From contig JACDOX010000031.1 in NCBI GenBank assembly GCA_014549065.1, positions 4,082,686 to 4,146,685 on the forward strand: 64,000 nucleotides of DNA, in the 5' to 3' direction. Origin of the DNA: Cardinalis cardinalis (taxonomy: Eukaryota; Chordata; Aves; Passeriformes; Cardinalidae). Within the stretch, counting starts at the first letter, position 1. Each line of letters begins with the position of its first letter. Shown here piece by piece: positions 1 through 12,780 of the stretch. The position numbers and the translations under genes are program-made. Under the pieces are notes generated by a model. It worked only from the letters and a program-made list of their open reading frames with translations. It searched no databases and was not told where the DNA came from.

Positions 1-3000
1 TTTTCACAAATGGATGAAGGTTATTGTTAATGGCATAATGAGAAATATTAACATATTTAAATAAAACAGTGTATTCTGACATATAGGCCACAAGCAGTCA
101 CTTTTACATGTGTATTTAAATAGACTNTAGCATAAAAGCAGCATTTCAGAAAAAGTTTGTGCAAAAGCTTATGTAATTTNTAATATCCTGTTTATAGATT
201 GCATTATTTAAATCCAGCTAGCACCTGAAACTTTGTGTAAAAGGACACTATCCTTCTTACACCCTAAAGGAACACTTTGAGGTTTTGAGTAGAACTTACT
301 ACTTGTGTTAAATACATAATATTTTTTTCCTTTGTATTTTTAAAAAAAATATTAGTTTTCATAAGTTATGATTGATTTACAAACTGTTTGTTTNCATTGT
401 CGGGGATGTTTGCTTTTCATATCACTTCTAGCTCTTAAAATGCCTTAAAGTCTTTATTATTTCTAGCAAAGTTGAAGTTTTTTTTGAACATGTTGGAGCA
501 TATATACATTCAGTATACTTATGTACAATTTAGTGTATTTCTATATAAATATATAGAAATATTCTATTTCTTCCTTTCCAAACTGTTATAAAATCAAGTC
601 AGGATCAAANGGAATCTGTTTCTTGTTTACTATTATGAGTCGAGTGAGAGTGATATTTGCTCACTTCTTCAGCACCTACTGTTGAAAAAGAGAGAAGCAA
701 AACAAAAAGTCCAAGGAAAAGGACAGGAGTTGANTATTCTTAATTTCAGGTAATGGGATTCTTACTCCAGTTTGGTCAAGTAGGACATTTCTCNTGTCAC
801 TTGGTATTCTTTCATCTCTTCAGTCATATTCACTGCTAATTCATTACTTTTGGCATCTAATTACTCCCTTTATTTGCATTTTCTTATTTATTTCCATTAC
901 CAGCAGGTTAAGAAAAGGAAGTGCTTTATAACATCCAGAGGGACAGAACTCTGTGTCTTTAAATTCTCTGAAGTTAGGAGATGGATGTGGCAAGAGTGTG
1001 TAGTAGAGGGAGGTAGTATGAGTAGGAAGCTACTATTGACATTGTTCTGTTGCAGCAATTTTAGATGGACAAATTGCAGTTGAGAAAATTTCATGACTCG
1101 GTAAAATGAGCAATGATGACATCTGTGGATGCAGGTCTGTTCATATCTTTGCAGAGCCTTTAGGGAAATAAATATCTCGGAACATTCGGTGAAGTGAAGC
1201 TCACTCAATAAATCAACCTGACACAATAACACTTCTGGCACATGAGCTCTACTTCTCCTCAGCACCACCTACCCCTCTGTGTTCCTGTGCTACCAAATGG
1301 TGTCTCCCCACAGGCCTCTAAATCAAATCAGAGCNCACAAATACAGTGAGAATTTATTGGGAATTGGTTTTGTTCGGCAAAAACATTACTTATTAGATGA
1401 ACTGAAATGATAAATTTTGACCCTTTAAGTGCTGAGGAAGTTCAGACACCTTTCTTAACTAGAAAAGGTAAACTTTATGCTAACTTACAGAAGGTAAATA
1501 AACAGGAAGACAAGTTTACATTCTGGTTTGTCAGAGGGAATATGCAGGTTCTCTGAATGAGATAAGTTAGCTTTTGAACTTTTTAATTAGTTGGTCTATA
1601 TGGGAAATACAGTTAGAATCTATGAAATTCTAGCCATAGAAATAACAAACACCACCCTGTTGCACTGGGGCAGTAGAACAAGGAGTGTTGCAACCAGCTC
1701 AAGGTAGCTGCTATTCTTTTATAAAACCATTTAAACACATTATTTCTGTGGTCTGAAGCTTGAATGTATAGATTTGTGTATTCTGTTTGTTGATTAGAGT
1801 TACTGAAAGCAGATGGTGAAAAGGAAGGGTTCGATGCTTTTTCTCTTTATACTTTGGAGATTTGGAACAAAACATTTGGAATAAATGAAGAGGCCCTATG
1901 TTCAGTAATGTAAAATAGGGCTCAGTAAGTAGTTTTGATAAAAATGTATCACTTGACTGGAAAAGGTCTGTGGAATGTTAAATCTTTGTTTTATTCTGAA
2001 ACGAAGGAGTACTTTTAAAAATTACAGACATTTCCTTGAGAAATGACATTTCCATGAACTTAAGCACAGACATATTCATGCATGCATAAAATTACCTGTC
2101 TATAAGTATTACATACATACGTACAAGTACATAAAACAATGAGGGAAGATTGCTTTGCCATTGGGAGTTATTTCAACAGATAACTTTCTTATTCCAGTAT
2201 GAGTAACTTGTTAAACTCTCAATGATTTGAGAAGTAAACTGAAAGAGCACTTACTTAAAATGGCAGGAAAAGATGGGACCTAACTGTACTTCTGTTTTGC
2301 CCTCCATCTAAAAAATCTAATATCCTTTTAGATGATTATCTAATTAATAAGATTTCTTTCTAATTAGGTTGAAATTGTAACATTTCGTGAATGTCCCCTT
2401 ACTAAGCAAGTCACTTCTTAGAATACCTACGCTCTGGGGAACATGAAATATCTTTTCTCAAGGGAATTGTAGCAGCCTTAAGATTGCTAAACTAGAACAT
2501 CTGATGGATTTCTGATTGAAATGCCAAATGCTACTTTAGAGAAGTGGATTTAAATCTGAACAGTATTTTACATCCTATCAAGTTAAGAAAGTACAGAAAT
2601 CATGTAGGTCTAATTTTTCCCCTTTTATATTTTATTTTGAGCTGAGGAGAATAAGCTAATGGACTTAGACTCTGAATTTTGCTGAAATAATAAATTCTGA
2701 TATTTCCTTTCTTTGTATGGAGCCAGAAGCTGTTTATAGGATTTTTTTACAAATTATGTTATCTGTTCCCTCTCTCCTTTTTTAATAGGAAAGGGAGTTT
2801 NAAAGAAAAGAAACACTAAAATAGCAGGACTTTGATTTTACCACAGTTCTGGCAGAACACTAAACTTTTCTGTACATCAGTCATGGTGCTTGAAGTGTAT
2901 TAAAGCAAGAAGGTCTGGGCAAAACACTGAAACTTGGTTGTATTTTTTGTGCTGTTAGAGTTGGTTTCTGTATCTGGAGGAGCAGAACTATAGTGATAAC

Positions 3001-4776
3001 CAAGGCTTATCTAGCCCAGACAGTTTTGTCACTTCAGGTTCGTTTCCCAAAGTTTCTATTCCTAAGTGTGGGGTGAACGCAACTGGATTGGTATGAAGGT
3101 GATAAAATGATGTGAGTTTTATATTGGGTAGCACTGTTCATTTGTCAGCATGAATTCCTGCATTGCATAAAGACTGATGTCTAATCTTGTACCTGCTCCC
3201 ATTTCGGTGCAAAGTTGGGGTAAATATAGTTACGTTATGTCGATACATTCTTGAGAAATGCTAACCCAATCTGTGACAATTTTGTGAGCACATGCCAGGT
3301 AGAGCAGGATTTTATTAAAACCAGGGTAAAAGGTGGTAAAAGTTGTGGCTGTACCCAGTGCAGCTGAACTTGTTTTCGTGATGTAGGCTCACACTTAGGA
3401 ATGAATATTTGTCTTGAGATTGGTTCCATTGTCAGTTTTTCCCTTTTGCCCTGAAAGAGAAAAGAAAGGTTATAGTACTTGAGAAGTAAAGAAGTCTGTA
3501 AATAAAATATACTTATGCAGCACCTGAGAAGGATTTTTGGAGGATGAAAGTGTATGTAGCATCACTGAGATGGCAGCTCCTTGCAGAGGTACAGGCTGTG
3601 ATTTAGTCCATCTTCTTCCTTCTAGCCACACATTCCCTGATGCGGGAGGTGGCTAAACCAAATACTGTGGAAAATTTTTAAAAATATCTGAGTAGTTGTG
3701 TGACTGCAGTAACATTTGTATTAATACCTGTTAAAATACAAACAATCCAGTCCCATGCTTAAGGGTATAAAATTATGATGATCAGGGTTCTGCAAGGAAT
3801 TTCTGCCCTGCCTAGCAGTACACAACAGACTGTGCCCTGAGTTACTGATGTTTTTGGAGACTTTGGGAATTTACTGGGCTCCATGTGACTGTTTCATAGA
3901 CAACCTGTATTTCATACAATGATAGCCCAACAGCTGGGGTGAATTTTCTGCTGTTGTGTATCTGCCTATTGGTGTCAGCTACTGTTTGTTATAAGCTGGC
4001 CCAATGAAAGCTAGCGCTGCTGGAAGTAGGAGTAGGACCAGAGGACTTCTAGAAGTCTTTTCTGATATAAATAATTTACAATTGCATGTTTTTAGGGGNA
4101 TTTGTTATTGGGGTTTTTGGCAATATGCAGTATAATCAGCACAACAGTATGATGCCGTGAAAAATGGAAATCCTAAATCATCAGATCACAGGATAATTTC
4201 TAAANTTTTTTTTCCTTGCTTCTTCTTTTCCATCTTTGAAATTCATGGTCATCTTCGTGCTCCCTCAGTTATTTAGCTGTATTGGTCATTCAATCAAACT
4301 TCTGACAGAGACGATTTTGGCATTTAAAATAAAGTTAAATTTTCATTGCTTATAAATGTTTACTATATTTTCTGTGTTGAATGTCTTGTACACATAGGGA
4401 GCAAGCAATTTTTTCCCCCTTTGGAAAAAAATCATATTACAGAATGATAAAGTCCTTCCTGTCCCGTCTTCAGGATTCCAGAGTGTCCTGTTACCATTTT
4501 CATATCTAGGACACTAAACTTGGTCAAAACCTATCATTCAGTATCTATCATTCTATGAGAGGTCTTAAGTATAAAATAAAACTACTTTTAGAAATTAGTA
4601 AAAGGTATAGACTCAGCTTGGAGCTCCATTTGTTTTTCTTTTACACTGGTTAAAAAAAAAAAAGAAGGTCTGTTTCAAATCCTATTTGTCCCTTATCTCT
4701 GTTTGTTCAGTTGTTTTTAATATCACGTACTGAAAGAATTTCAATAGCTGTTTCACCATGAAGTCATTTGTTATCC
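1..4776. other. AT-rich noncoding tract, no gene found
   Basis: I see no supported gene. Short open frames occur on both strands around 850-1270 and overlap each other, which is typical of chance frames. There is a perfect ATTTGCAT octamer at 872-879. Loose ACAT/TACA-type repeats lie around 2090-2130. Ten isolated N calls fall here, at 127, 180, 394, 610, 734, 794, 1335, 2801, 4099 and 4205. No recognisable transposon copy was found by eye, though old decayed copies could be missed. Confidence 0.7.
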
Positions 4777-4800
4777 TTCAGCAGGCCTTTGCCTGCTGAA
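4777..4800. repeat. Perfect 10-bp-arm inverted repeat
   Basis: The left arm TTCAGCAGGC (4777-4786) and right arm GCCTGCTGAA (4791-4800) are exact reverse complements around a CTTT loop. As RNA or single-stranded DNA this makes a stable short hairpin. Pairing does not continue outward, so it is too short for a microRNA precursor. About 20 bases downstream lie a perfect POU octamer, ATTTGCAT (4820-4827), and an E-box core, CAGATG (4832-4837). Confidence 0.9.
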
Positions 4801-7800
4801 TTGTAAAGCAGCCTCGACTATTTGCATCCTCCAGATGGAGCAGCATATAAACACTCCCAGATATTTCTGGTAAGTATGAAAAAATATCTTATTTGTCCTT
4901 TCTGTGAATAAATAAGAGAATGTCAAATTTTATAGACTAATAAATTTGTGTGTNGGCACTGACATTGAATCTCTCATGGCCTGCAATGTCATAGACCCTG
5001 AGAAACACAATTTTTTTTGGTTTTTTTTTGTTTTCAAATATATACTAAGTCAAATAGAAGCTAAATAAAAAGCCAGGGAATTTGATTGCATTGTTTATGT
5101 CTGCCCAGTAGTCTAATTCAGTTGCAGTTTACTATGAGGAAATACAATTTACATTTTTCCCAGGCTTATTGCATAAGCGATCACTCACATATACATGCAT
5201 GAGTGTATGTCAAGCAGAACTCAAATAATGGGTTAAAGTGTCATTTAATAATATATTCTAATGTCTGTTTTTATAAAGAACAAAAAACTTTGCTGTATTT
5301 CAATGCATTCTCCTTGCTACCGAAAATTAATTCAAATCTTATCATTAATAATTTTTTTTATTCCTCTCATTTGCAACATATCCTAAATCTCANCTGCTTT
5401 GTGGTACAAATCTATGTATCAAGTATCACCACATGCAGGAGTTCCAGACATCACTGTAAGTCTACATTGTAAATTCTTTTTCAGTTCTNGAAATTAATCT
5501 CAATGAGAATTTTAATTTGTGTATTTCTAATTTTAAACAGAACACACAATAGAATAACTTATAACACTCATCTAAATAATGAAGCATGACAGTATCTTCC
5601 GTGGTTGAGTAATAGGCTTTTTATATTTGCTAGTTTTCATAGTTTGTTTTTCAGTTTCTTTCTAAATTAGATCCAGACTTCTTGAAACAGAATAAAAATA
5701 TACAAAGGACATAAAAGTCAATGAATGTATAAAGTGGTAGGAATTTAATTTAATTCGCTGTATTTACACATGATAAAATACTCCTTGATTGAATGCCTAC
5801 TGATTATTTTCTGAACTGTTTGATTTTCAAAACAAAATTGTAATAAGTCGTATGCAATATTTATCTTGTTTCATTAGTGCCATTAAATGAAAATTAGTGT
5901 GATTTACTCGCGTTTTCCAGCACTAGCTAATTCCTTGAAAATTAACTTTACTTAGTAGGCTTTTACCCAACTGAAATGAAATGTTTAAAATCAATATTTG
6001 AATGTTTTTTGAAATAGTGCTCAGCAGCAGCACCAGCTCATNAGAGGAGATGCTGGGGACACTACTGAATGCAAGAATAAACATACATTTTCTTTTGTAA
6101 TGGTTACTGGACAACATCTTCACTCAGGACAGGTTGCTGTTGTTTCTCTGGGAGAAAGTTGCAGAAGATANGCAGTTTGTATGTATGGACAGAAGACAGG
6201 TTTAATTTGGTTTTTATGCAATTCAGTTTTCTTTCATGGTGTTAGCTGATTGGCCATGGTTTTGGTCATAACTGCTTTGTTTCAATTGAGTGTATGCTCA
6301 TGTAAATAGAAAGCAGATTAACTATATATTGAAAGGTCAGTCCTGAAGTATTGTCTGTCTTAAAAGGCTTTCACAGGAAGCCCTACAGATCTTGCAAGTC
6401 TTTCTGTAGATAAGACATCCATTTGCTTAAATATTTTTTCCAAAGTAACAACTGCAGTATTTGTTTTTTCAACCTTATAAGATAGCATTATTATTTTTAC
6501 TTAGATAACAAGNGAGATATGGTATATCGAGCACAATACTGTTTGACATTTTTGCCCTCCTCCTTTGGTATTACCAGTTGTTTTTTCANTACAATATACT
6601 TTTACTTGATAAAAAGTCAAATTACTACAAATAGTAGAAAAAGAGGAGACCGGTAGGAAACAAGAAAGATTGGAATTTGGCATGTTTTGTTGTACTAGGA
6701 CTCTTAACTGAAAAAATGGGGCATTTTAAGGATGAGACTAGGAAGAGGAAAGAATTAATTTGATTTAGTGGATTGCTTTTCAGTGACATTGGAAAATATC
6801 TAGATGGAACCTGATTTTACTGTCCCAAACAGTGTTATCTTTCAGTTTGTGCTGAATAGGCAGACGTGGATAGAGCTCACAACGGTACAGTTCTTGAGTG
6901 ACTTACTCTGCTCGTTATCAGCCAGAATGGGATTAATCTCACTAACTTTTGTCATCTAGAAATTAGTCAGCTAGTCTGAACTAGTCATGTGGATTCTCTG
7001 AGGTCATGGACTTTATCTCTAATGGAGAGAGACACTTTCAGGGGGTGTTGTAAGACAGTTGTGATGCATTGCTCTCTGGGGGTGCTTGTCTCTGTCTGCT
7101 CTCTCTCCTCCTCTCCCTTTGTTGACCGCAGGGGGAGCTTAGATGACTGACTTGGACCAAATGCTTGGGATTCTCATAGATTCTGCCCAAGGCATCTAGT
7201 GGAAGCTCCTTGAATAGAGATAAATCATCATCTGGAGCTGCCAATCCATGGAGCTGAAAGGCAGTGTAGGCAGATAATGGGGCAAAAACTGAGTTTCTGA
7301 AAATAGGCATATGTTATGCACACAACTACATTACGTTAGGCATACAACACTCAGTAAGTGTATTCATCCACAGCTTCAGGTTTTTAATGGAGTCAGAACT
7401 AAGCAAAGTATTTCTATGTGTGTGCTATGGGCAACAGACATCTTTAGCATTTCTCACCAGAACAAAACCTTTTCTTTTTTTGAAGTGCTTTTTCTTTAAC
7501 CTTACTTGAAGTGCATTTGATTCACTTCAGTACTTTCACTGAAGCTTCGTCTTTCTTTCTTTTCTCAACATGCAAGTTTTCTCTTTCCAGGTCACATCCA
7601 GTCATGGTTTAATACAGCTGTGTCCCAGCAAAGTGAATAAGATGTTGATGACATTTGTCACAAGGAACCTCTTAAAAACCATCAAGCGATGCTATGCATT
7701 TGTCATTGCTTTCCTGAATTCTTTGTCAAGACAGATAGAGAATCCTCAAAGATCTGAGCATGGGTGAAATGTGTTCNTCTTGAGATAAAGATCTGTGAAC

Positions 7801-9424
7801 ATTCATGACTTGATATAAAGAATGGCTACTACTTTTATTGATGATTGGTTTTCTCAAAGGAAATGGAAGTTGGAACTAACAGAGGTTTATGCTGGCCTGT
7901 GCAGGGGGTGGATACACTGAAAAGTATATGTTTTTTCCATGCACATCTTGGAACAATCCCAATTAGTCATGTCATTAACATTTATTTAAATGAGGATGGG
8001 GATGAAGATAAATTAAAGGTGTGGACTGAAACTAGGCCCGAACACTTCTTTTTTCTTGAGATCAGTATTTAAACTTCCCCTGACTTCAGTGAGATCAGGA
8101 TTAGTTGAATTCACATGAAATGTGTGAGATAGCAATTATCATATTTTTTGCATTGTGTATTTCAACACATAACTTGCTTGCATGTCTCTCCTGCTAGAAT
8201 GTCAGNGAGTTACTCAGATCGCTGTGCTAGCTGTACTTAAAGATCTTAGTTATATGTTTCTGAAAATGTCATCTATTCCTTCAATCACTTGTAAGCCCCC
8301 TGTAATCTCTTTTTAATGTAAGCGCNCTGGAGTTTTCCCTTTTGTTTGCTGCCCTTGCATTATTTACTTTGATCCGCTGTGAGAAAATGTGAAAGTGTGT
8401 TGTCCTAAATGCTAGCATCTCACCAACAAGATTTGAGGCCTTGTACTTCACATTGAAGAAAAAGGCTCTTGTGTGAAGANGCAGGTTTTGTTTAGTTCTC
8501 TGTCCCTGGTGGGAGCCTTAATTGCATTTTCTCTCTCACACAGTGGCTGGCTAAGGAGTGCCTGCCTTCCCTGCTGATGCTGGAGTTTTCAAGCTCTATT
8601 ACTCTGTGACGGAGAAAATTCCTTGGTCCAAGAAGAAAAGACTCAGATTAAAAAAAAAAAAGTTAAAAAAAACTAGAAAAAAAAAGTGTTTAAGTATTGT
8701 CAGTTTACCATGTGTGATAAACAGAACAAACAATAGACTTGCTTAACCTTCCTCCCCACCCTCTGAGACTCTCTACAAGTTTTGTATGACCTACTTTATA
8801 GAAATCACATCATATTTAGAATGTTAAATATTATGGAAAGTATAATTCCCTAGGGCAAATAAATTAGACTTCTTGGGAAAAGTGGTAAACATAAAATTAT
8901 AAATGCTTTGTGTTCTCTTAATCTGTGCCAGCCCATTCTAATGCATATTTTATAACCTTTAACTGGAGTTAAAACAAAGCAAAAGTCCCCAGTTCGCTTT
9001 TAAATTCTATTTTATTTATACTGGGAAAATCTTTGAGATTTCAGATGTTGCAAATAAATATTTAATATCCTTGCATGGTTGTAACAGAACTTCTGATAAA
9101 GTAAGGAGAAGCCTTGCAACAGATTTTAAATTGCAGTTAGCCTTGATTTGCACTGAATGTTTCCTCACACAGCATGTGCTGTGCTGCACTGAGTGCTGGA
9201 CAGGGCTCTCTAGAATAGCTGGAAATAATGTGAAGAATTAAGAGCTGTGTACTTGTGTGAACATGCATGGATGGAATCATGGTAATATTCAAGCAAGCTT
9301 GTATATTTTTAGTCTTACGCCTGCATGTGTCTATGACAGCTTGGTGATTTTTGCACTTTGATCTGTGAATTCATGTCCCACTTAAAACCTCCATATTTTG
9401 GATGGAAAAAACCTCTTCCCATGG
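4801..9424. other. AT-rich noncoding tract, no gene found
   Basis: No coding region is supported. The segment has short A and T runs (for example 8650-8690) and many isolated Ns. A stretch at about 7035-7310 is richer in G+C and reads open on the minus strand for 90 codons. It has no recognised domain and may be part of a very old repeat. A phrase at about 8060-8095 ('CTGACTTCAGTGAGATCAGG') resembles an old amniote interspersed repeat, but the match is short. Confidence 0.6.
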
Positions 9425-9455
9425 CAGGGGGGAAAAGCCTTATTTTTCCCCCCTG
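9425..9455. repeat. Perfect 12-bp-arm inverted repeat (G6/C6 hairpin)
   Basis: CAGGGGGGAAAA (9425-9436) and TTTTCCCCCCTG (9444-9455) are exact reverse complements separated by a 7-base loop. Each arm carries six consecutive G or C bases in an otherwise AT-rich region. Such a perfect pair of 12-mers with a short loop is unlikely by chance in 64 kb. No function can be read from the sequence alone. Confidence 0.92.
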
Positions 9456-12400
9456 AAATTTTGTCATGTTCTTCATTGATCTGTGGTTGCTAATGGTGAA
9501 ACAATGATGTCATAGCTAGGAGGTTATTTTTTTTTCTGTTAGTGTTCAGCTGTAAAACCATTTTATATGGAAGTAGCTTTTGCCTTGCACATCCATGTCC
9601 TCCTCCTCTTGGGACTGGAGTCTGCAGAACTTAAATTATGGAATGATTAAAATAGGCACTTACATTTTTAATCCTTGTTATTCTGCACTTAACAACAAAT
9701 CATCAAGACCTTTGGGCAAAACCTTATTCAAATTTTGCACAGCAAATTTGGATTTTGGGTAGCTCAAAATATCTCTGCTTGCTAATGACATTTCTGATGT
9801 TGTGCAGCTGACACACTTCACTCTGTAGTTTACTCTGATGAGTTGATGGGTTTGTCTGTTTGTTTTTCCAAGATGTTTTAATTCTTAAGCACAACTTATC
9901 TTTAAGAATTATCTCACTTACTGTACATCTTGACAGTAGAGATCACCCAGGATGCTTTTGATAAAGAGCTCTTGGGTGTGTGCTTGAGGCTATTGAAAGG
10001 ATTCTGAGGGATGGGTGAAAAGGGTCAAGCAAGTTCTCTCTCTCTGGAGTTCACTTCTGTGGTTAGTCTCACAGAATTTGTTGGATCTGTTTATTTTTTT
10101 TTTCTAGAAGAAAGTAAGATTTTCCTGTGATTTGGCAGAAGTATTTTGATGTGCAGAGGGGCATTTTAAAGGTGTCTCACTTCAGAAGGCCTAGAAGAAT
10201 CCCAGAAGAATCCAGTTTCAGAAGTGGTTTGAGAAGGGACNGAATAATCACACTGCACTATCTACACTTAGCATGTAGATAAACCTGTTTTTCTTCATGT
10301 AGATATCTGTTGTTAGAAAGGTCTCAATGCAAATATTAACACACATTGTGATGACTCATGTTTTTTCATGGAGCATTCAGAGGATGCTTAAGACAGTTGT
10401 CTCGTCCATTTACTGAAAATACATTGGAATAGGTCTGAAATAGTATATTCTTCATGATGTGCTATGTTTCTAGAAAGACCAGTTACTTAACTTTCTGTGA
10501 CATTAAAGAATTTTTTTTAATAGTAATTCCAGCTATTGCTAAATAGACTCACTGTAGAAGAATTGTCAGGTCCTTCTCCTCTTAGTTCTGTTGTCTTGTG
10601 TAGTTCATTTAGTTCTTCAATAATCTCCTTCCCCCACCACATCCTGCTTGTATCCATTACCAATATTCCAGGCATTTATCCCAAACCTCAGTGAATGTGT
10701 AAAAAACAGATATTGAAGACTGAACAATTTCACTGAGGCTTTAGCTGTTGTAAGCTATTCATACAGTTTTGTCTTCTCAGCATCTTAAGTTCAGTCTGAC
10801 TGAAAGAAACTTTTATGTGGTATGAAGCATTTCTTAATGATATTGAAATAAAAAAGGTTCTTTTGCATCTGTTCTCTTGGAAGACAAACACCTTTATGTT
10901 CTTTCTCTTTTCTAGTTAACTTATTTTGAATTAGTTACATAAATAATAAGATCAGATTTTTGTTAGTGTGAATGTCCTTCATAGACATTGTTAAGGTTTC
11001 TAAGGTCCCGGAAATGTACCTTACATAGGTGTGAAGAAACGCATTACATAAAAGGAATCCTGTTTCTCAGGNGAGTCATGTGCATTTGCATGAACCTTTT
11101 TATTTTAAGGTTTTTTTAAGAAAGTTAATCTGAAAGGTACGATTTTTCTGTTACATTAACAAACACTACAGCTTAGATGCTCCTTTACTCATCAGATGGA
11201 AATTACACCTGAACANAGTCTAGAAATGTCTTCCCTTTCTAGTGTGCTGCTGCATTTCACCTTTTTCTTTGTTCAGAGCCCATTCCCTGAACAAGACATA
11301 AAAATCTGACCTATACTTGAAATAGCTTTTATTTTATTTCCACACAGAAAGGTGTTCTCAGCAAATCTNTCCTACAAGGACATACTAGCTGTGTTTGATT
11401 TGGATTCATTTGGTTTTCCCCTATTCCATTTAGATGTGCATCAAGTTTTATTTTATTATAGTATTGTAGATTAGAAATTATTGATTGCAGTAGCAGTACT
11501 GGGATTAAAAGTATGGTCAGCCACAGGTTTGCAGTGCTGGTATGAACAGTGCTGCACAGGAGGCTGCCTATATACCAATGGGAACTCCCATAACCTGCTG
11601 ACACATTTTACAGCTTCTGTGTTTCTTTATTCTTTTGTTAAANGTATATGAATCTTCAGGCTCCTTACTGTGAGCGAAAACAACTATGTCCCAGATTAAC
11701 TGAAGCATTCATATAGAAAGAGATAGTATTTTAGGAAGCACCTAAAATTGAAGACAAGGTAGCTTTCATGTGCAGCTCAGCACTTAAATATAGCTTTAAA
11801 GTTAACGTCTGGTGGAATGCTGAACATGTATTTTGAGCATTCTAGATCTGGAAGCCTTATCCATGGCTTTATAAACCACACAACACTAAGGAAACAGAAA
11901 ATTGTCTGTTGCAGTTTTACAAGAAAATCCCTAAACAGTTGGGTGACTCGGATAGCTGATACGAGTGTGCTTATAATAATAATTAAAATAATAGTAATGT
12001 CTTAAGTCAGTAACTATTGCCTGTTTACTCATAAGCAAGTGACTAACCCAATCTCAGTTTCACCCTCCCTTTACGTAATTACNTGTTGGAAGGGCTATAA
12101 TTTGGTAGGAAGAGAAAAAAGACGTGACTTGACACCGCTCCTCATAAAGGTGGGTGGAACTGAGACTGAGGGCAAATGTCTGTTGCTCTTTTTTTTCTTG
12201 TGCTACCTTATTTTGATTCTTGTTTTAAGCATTAACCTTTGAAGACTACCTTTGCTGATATCATCTGTTTGTTTCTGCTGAGTCAGTCTACCCGCTTATA
12301 AAATTTATGTATACAGAAACTCTTGTAACCAAAGGCACTGTTCTGTTCTAATTGAATTCAGTGGCAGATCTCTCAACGATTTGATTAGTTGGTTGATCTG

Positions 12401-12680
12401 TGTAAAACAACATCTTTCTCCTTCTGTAAAAGAAATTCTTGCAACCCTTTCCTTTTTCTGCTTCATTTGGTACCTTGCATCTATCTAAGGAAAGATGGCA
12501 CATTCACATAGCAATATGGAATAGGAGTTGATTGTCTATGTCCAGCAGGATATTTTTTCCCAGGGATTATGAGTGGATAGAACATCTAGTCAGGTTTTGT
12601 GTAAATGGATTAGAAGTATTTGAGGGGAGAACGTTTGTCATAGGTATGTGAACAGCCTTTTTAGCTGAATTATCATATCA
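9456..12680. other. AT-rich noncoding tract, no gene found
   Basis: I see no gene. Two POU-octamer matches are present: ATGCAAAT at 10327-10334 and ATTTGCAT at 11084-11091. The minus-strand frame at 11329-11604 is open for 91 codons, contains an N and has no recognisable domain. An AAT-rich stretch lies near 11982-11998. Confidence 0.65.
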
Positions 12681-12689
12681 TATTTTAAG

Positions 12690-12780
12690 CACTGAATCAT
12701 AAAATCCATAGCTAAAAGGACCTCGAGTAATTAGTTTAGTCCATCCTTTGGCAAAATACATGATTTGCTTTCCAGGCCAT
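12690..12780 (-). mobile_element. Probable ancient CR1-like LINE scrap
   Basis: Read on the plus strand, this stretch has the antisense layout of an old CR1 3' end. A 'TCATAAAATCCATAG' start is followed by 'AAAAGGACCTCGAGTAATTA', then 'TTTAGTCCATCCTTTGGCAA'. This parallels the usual 'tcatagaat...aagggacctc...agtccatcc...gcaaaa' order of amniote CR1 copies. The match is short and degenerate. The DNA to 12,992 may or may not belong to the same element. Confidence 0.4.

Noticed and set aside
897..1268. 123-codon minus-strand open frame overlapping a 77-codon plus-strand frame
   Set aside because: There is no domain, the frames overlap on opposite strands, and the region is AT-rich without CpG or promoter signals.
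4777..4800. Possible microRNA precursor
   Set aside because: Pairing stops after 10 bp, far short of the roughly 22-bp or longer stem a precursor needs.
7038..7310. 90-codon minus-strand frame in a G+C-richer segment
   Set aside because: No domain and no splice or promoter support. More likely part of an old unidentified repeat.
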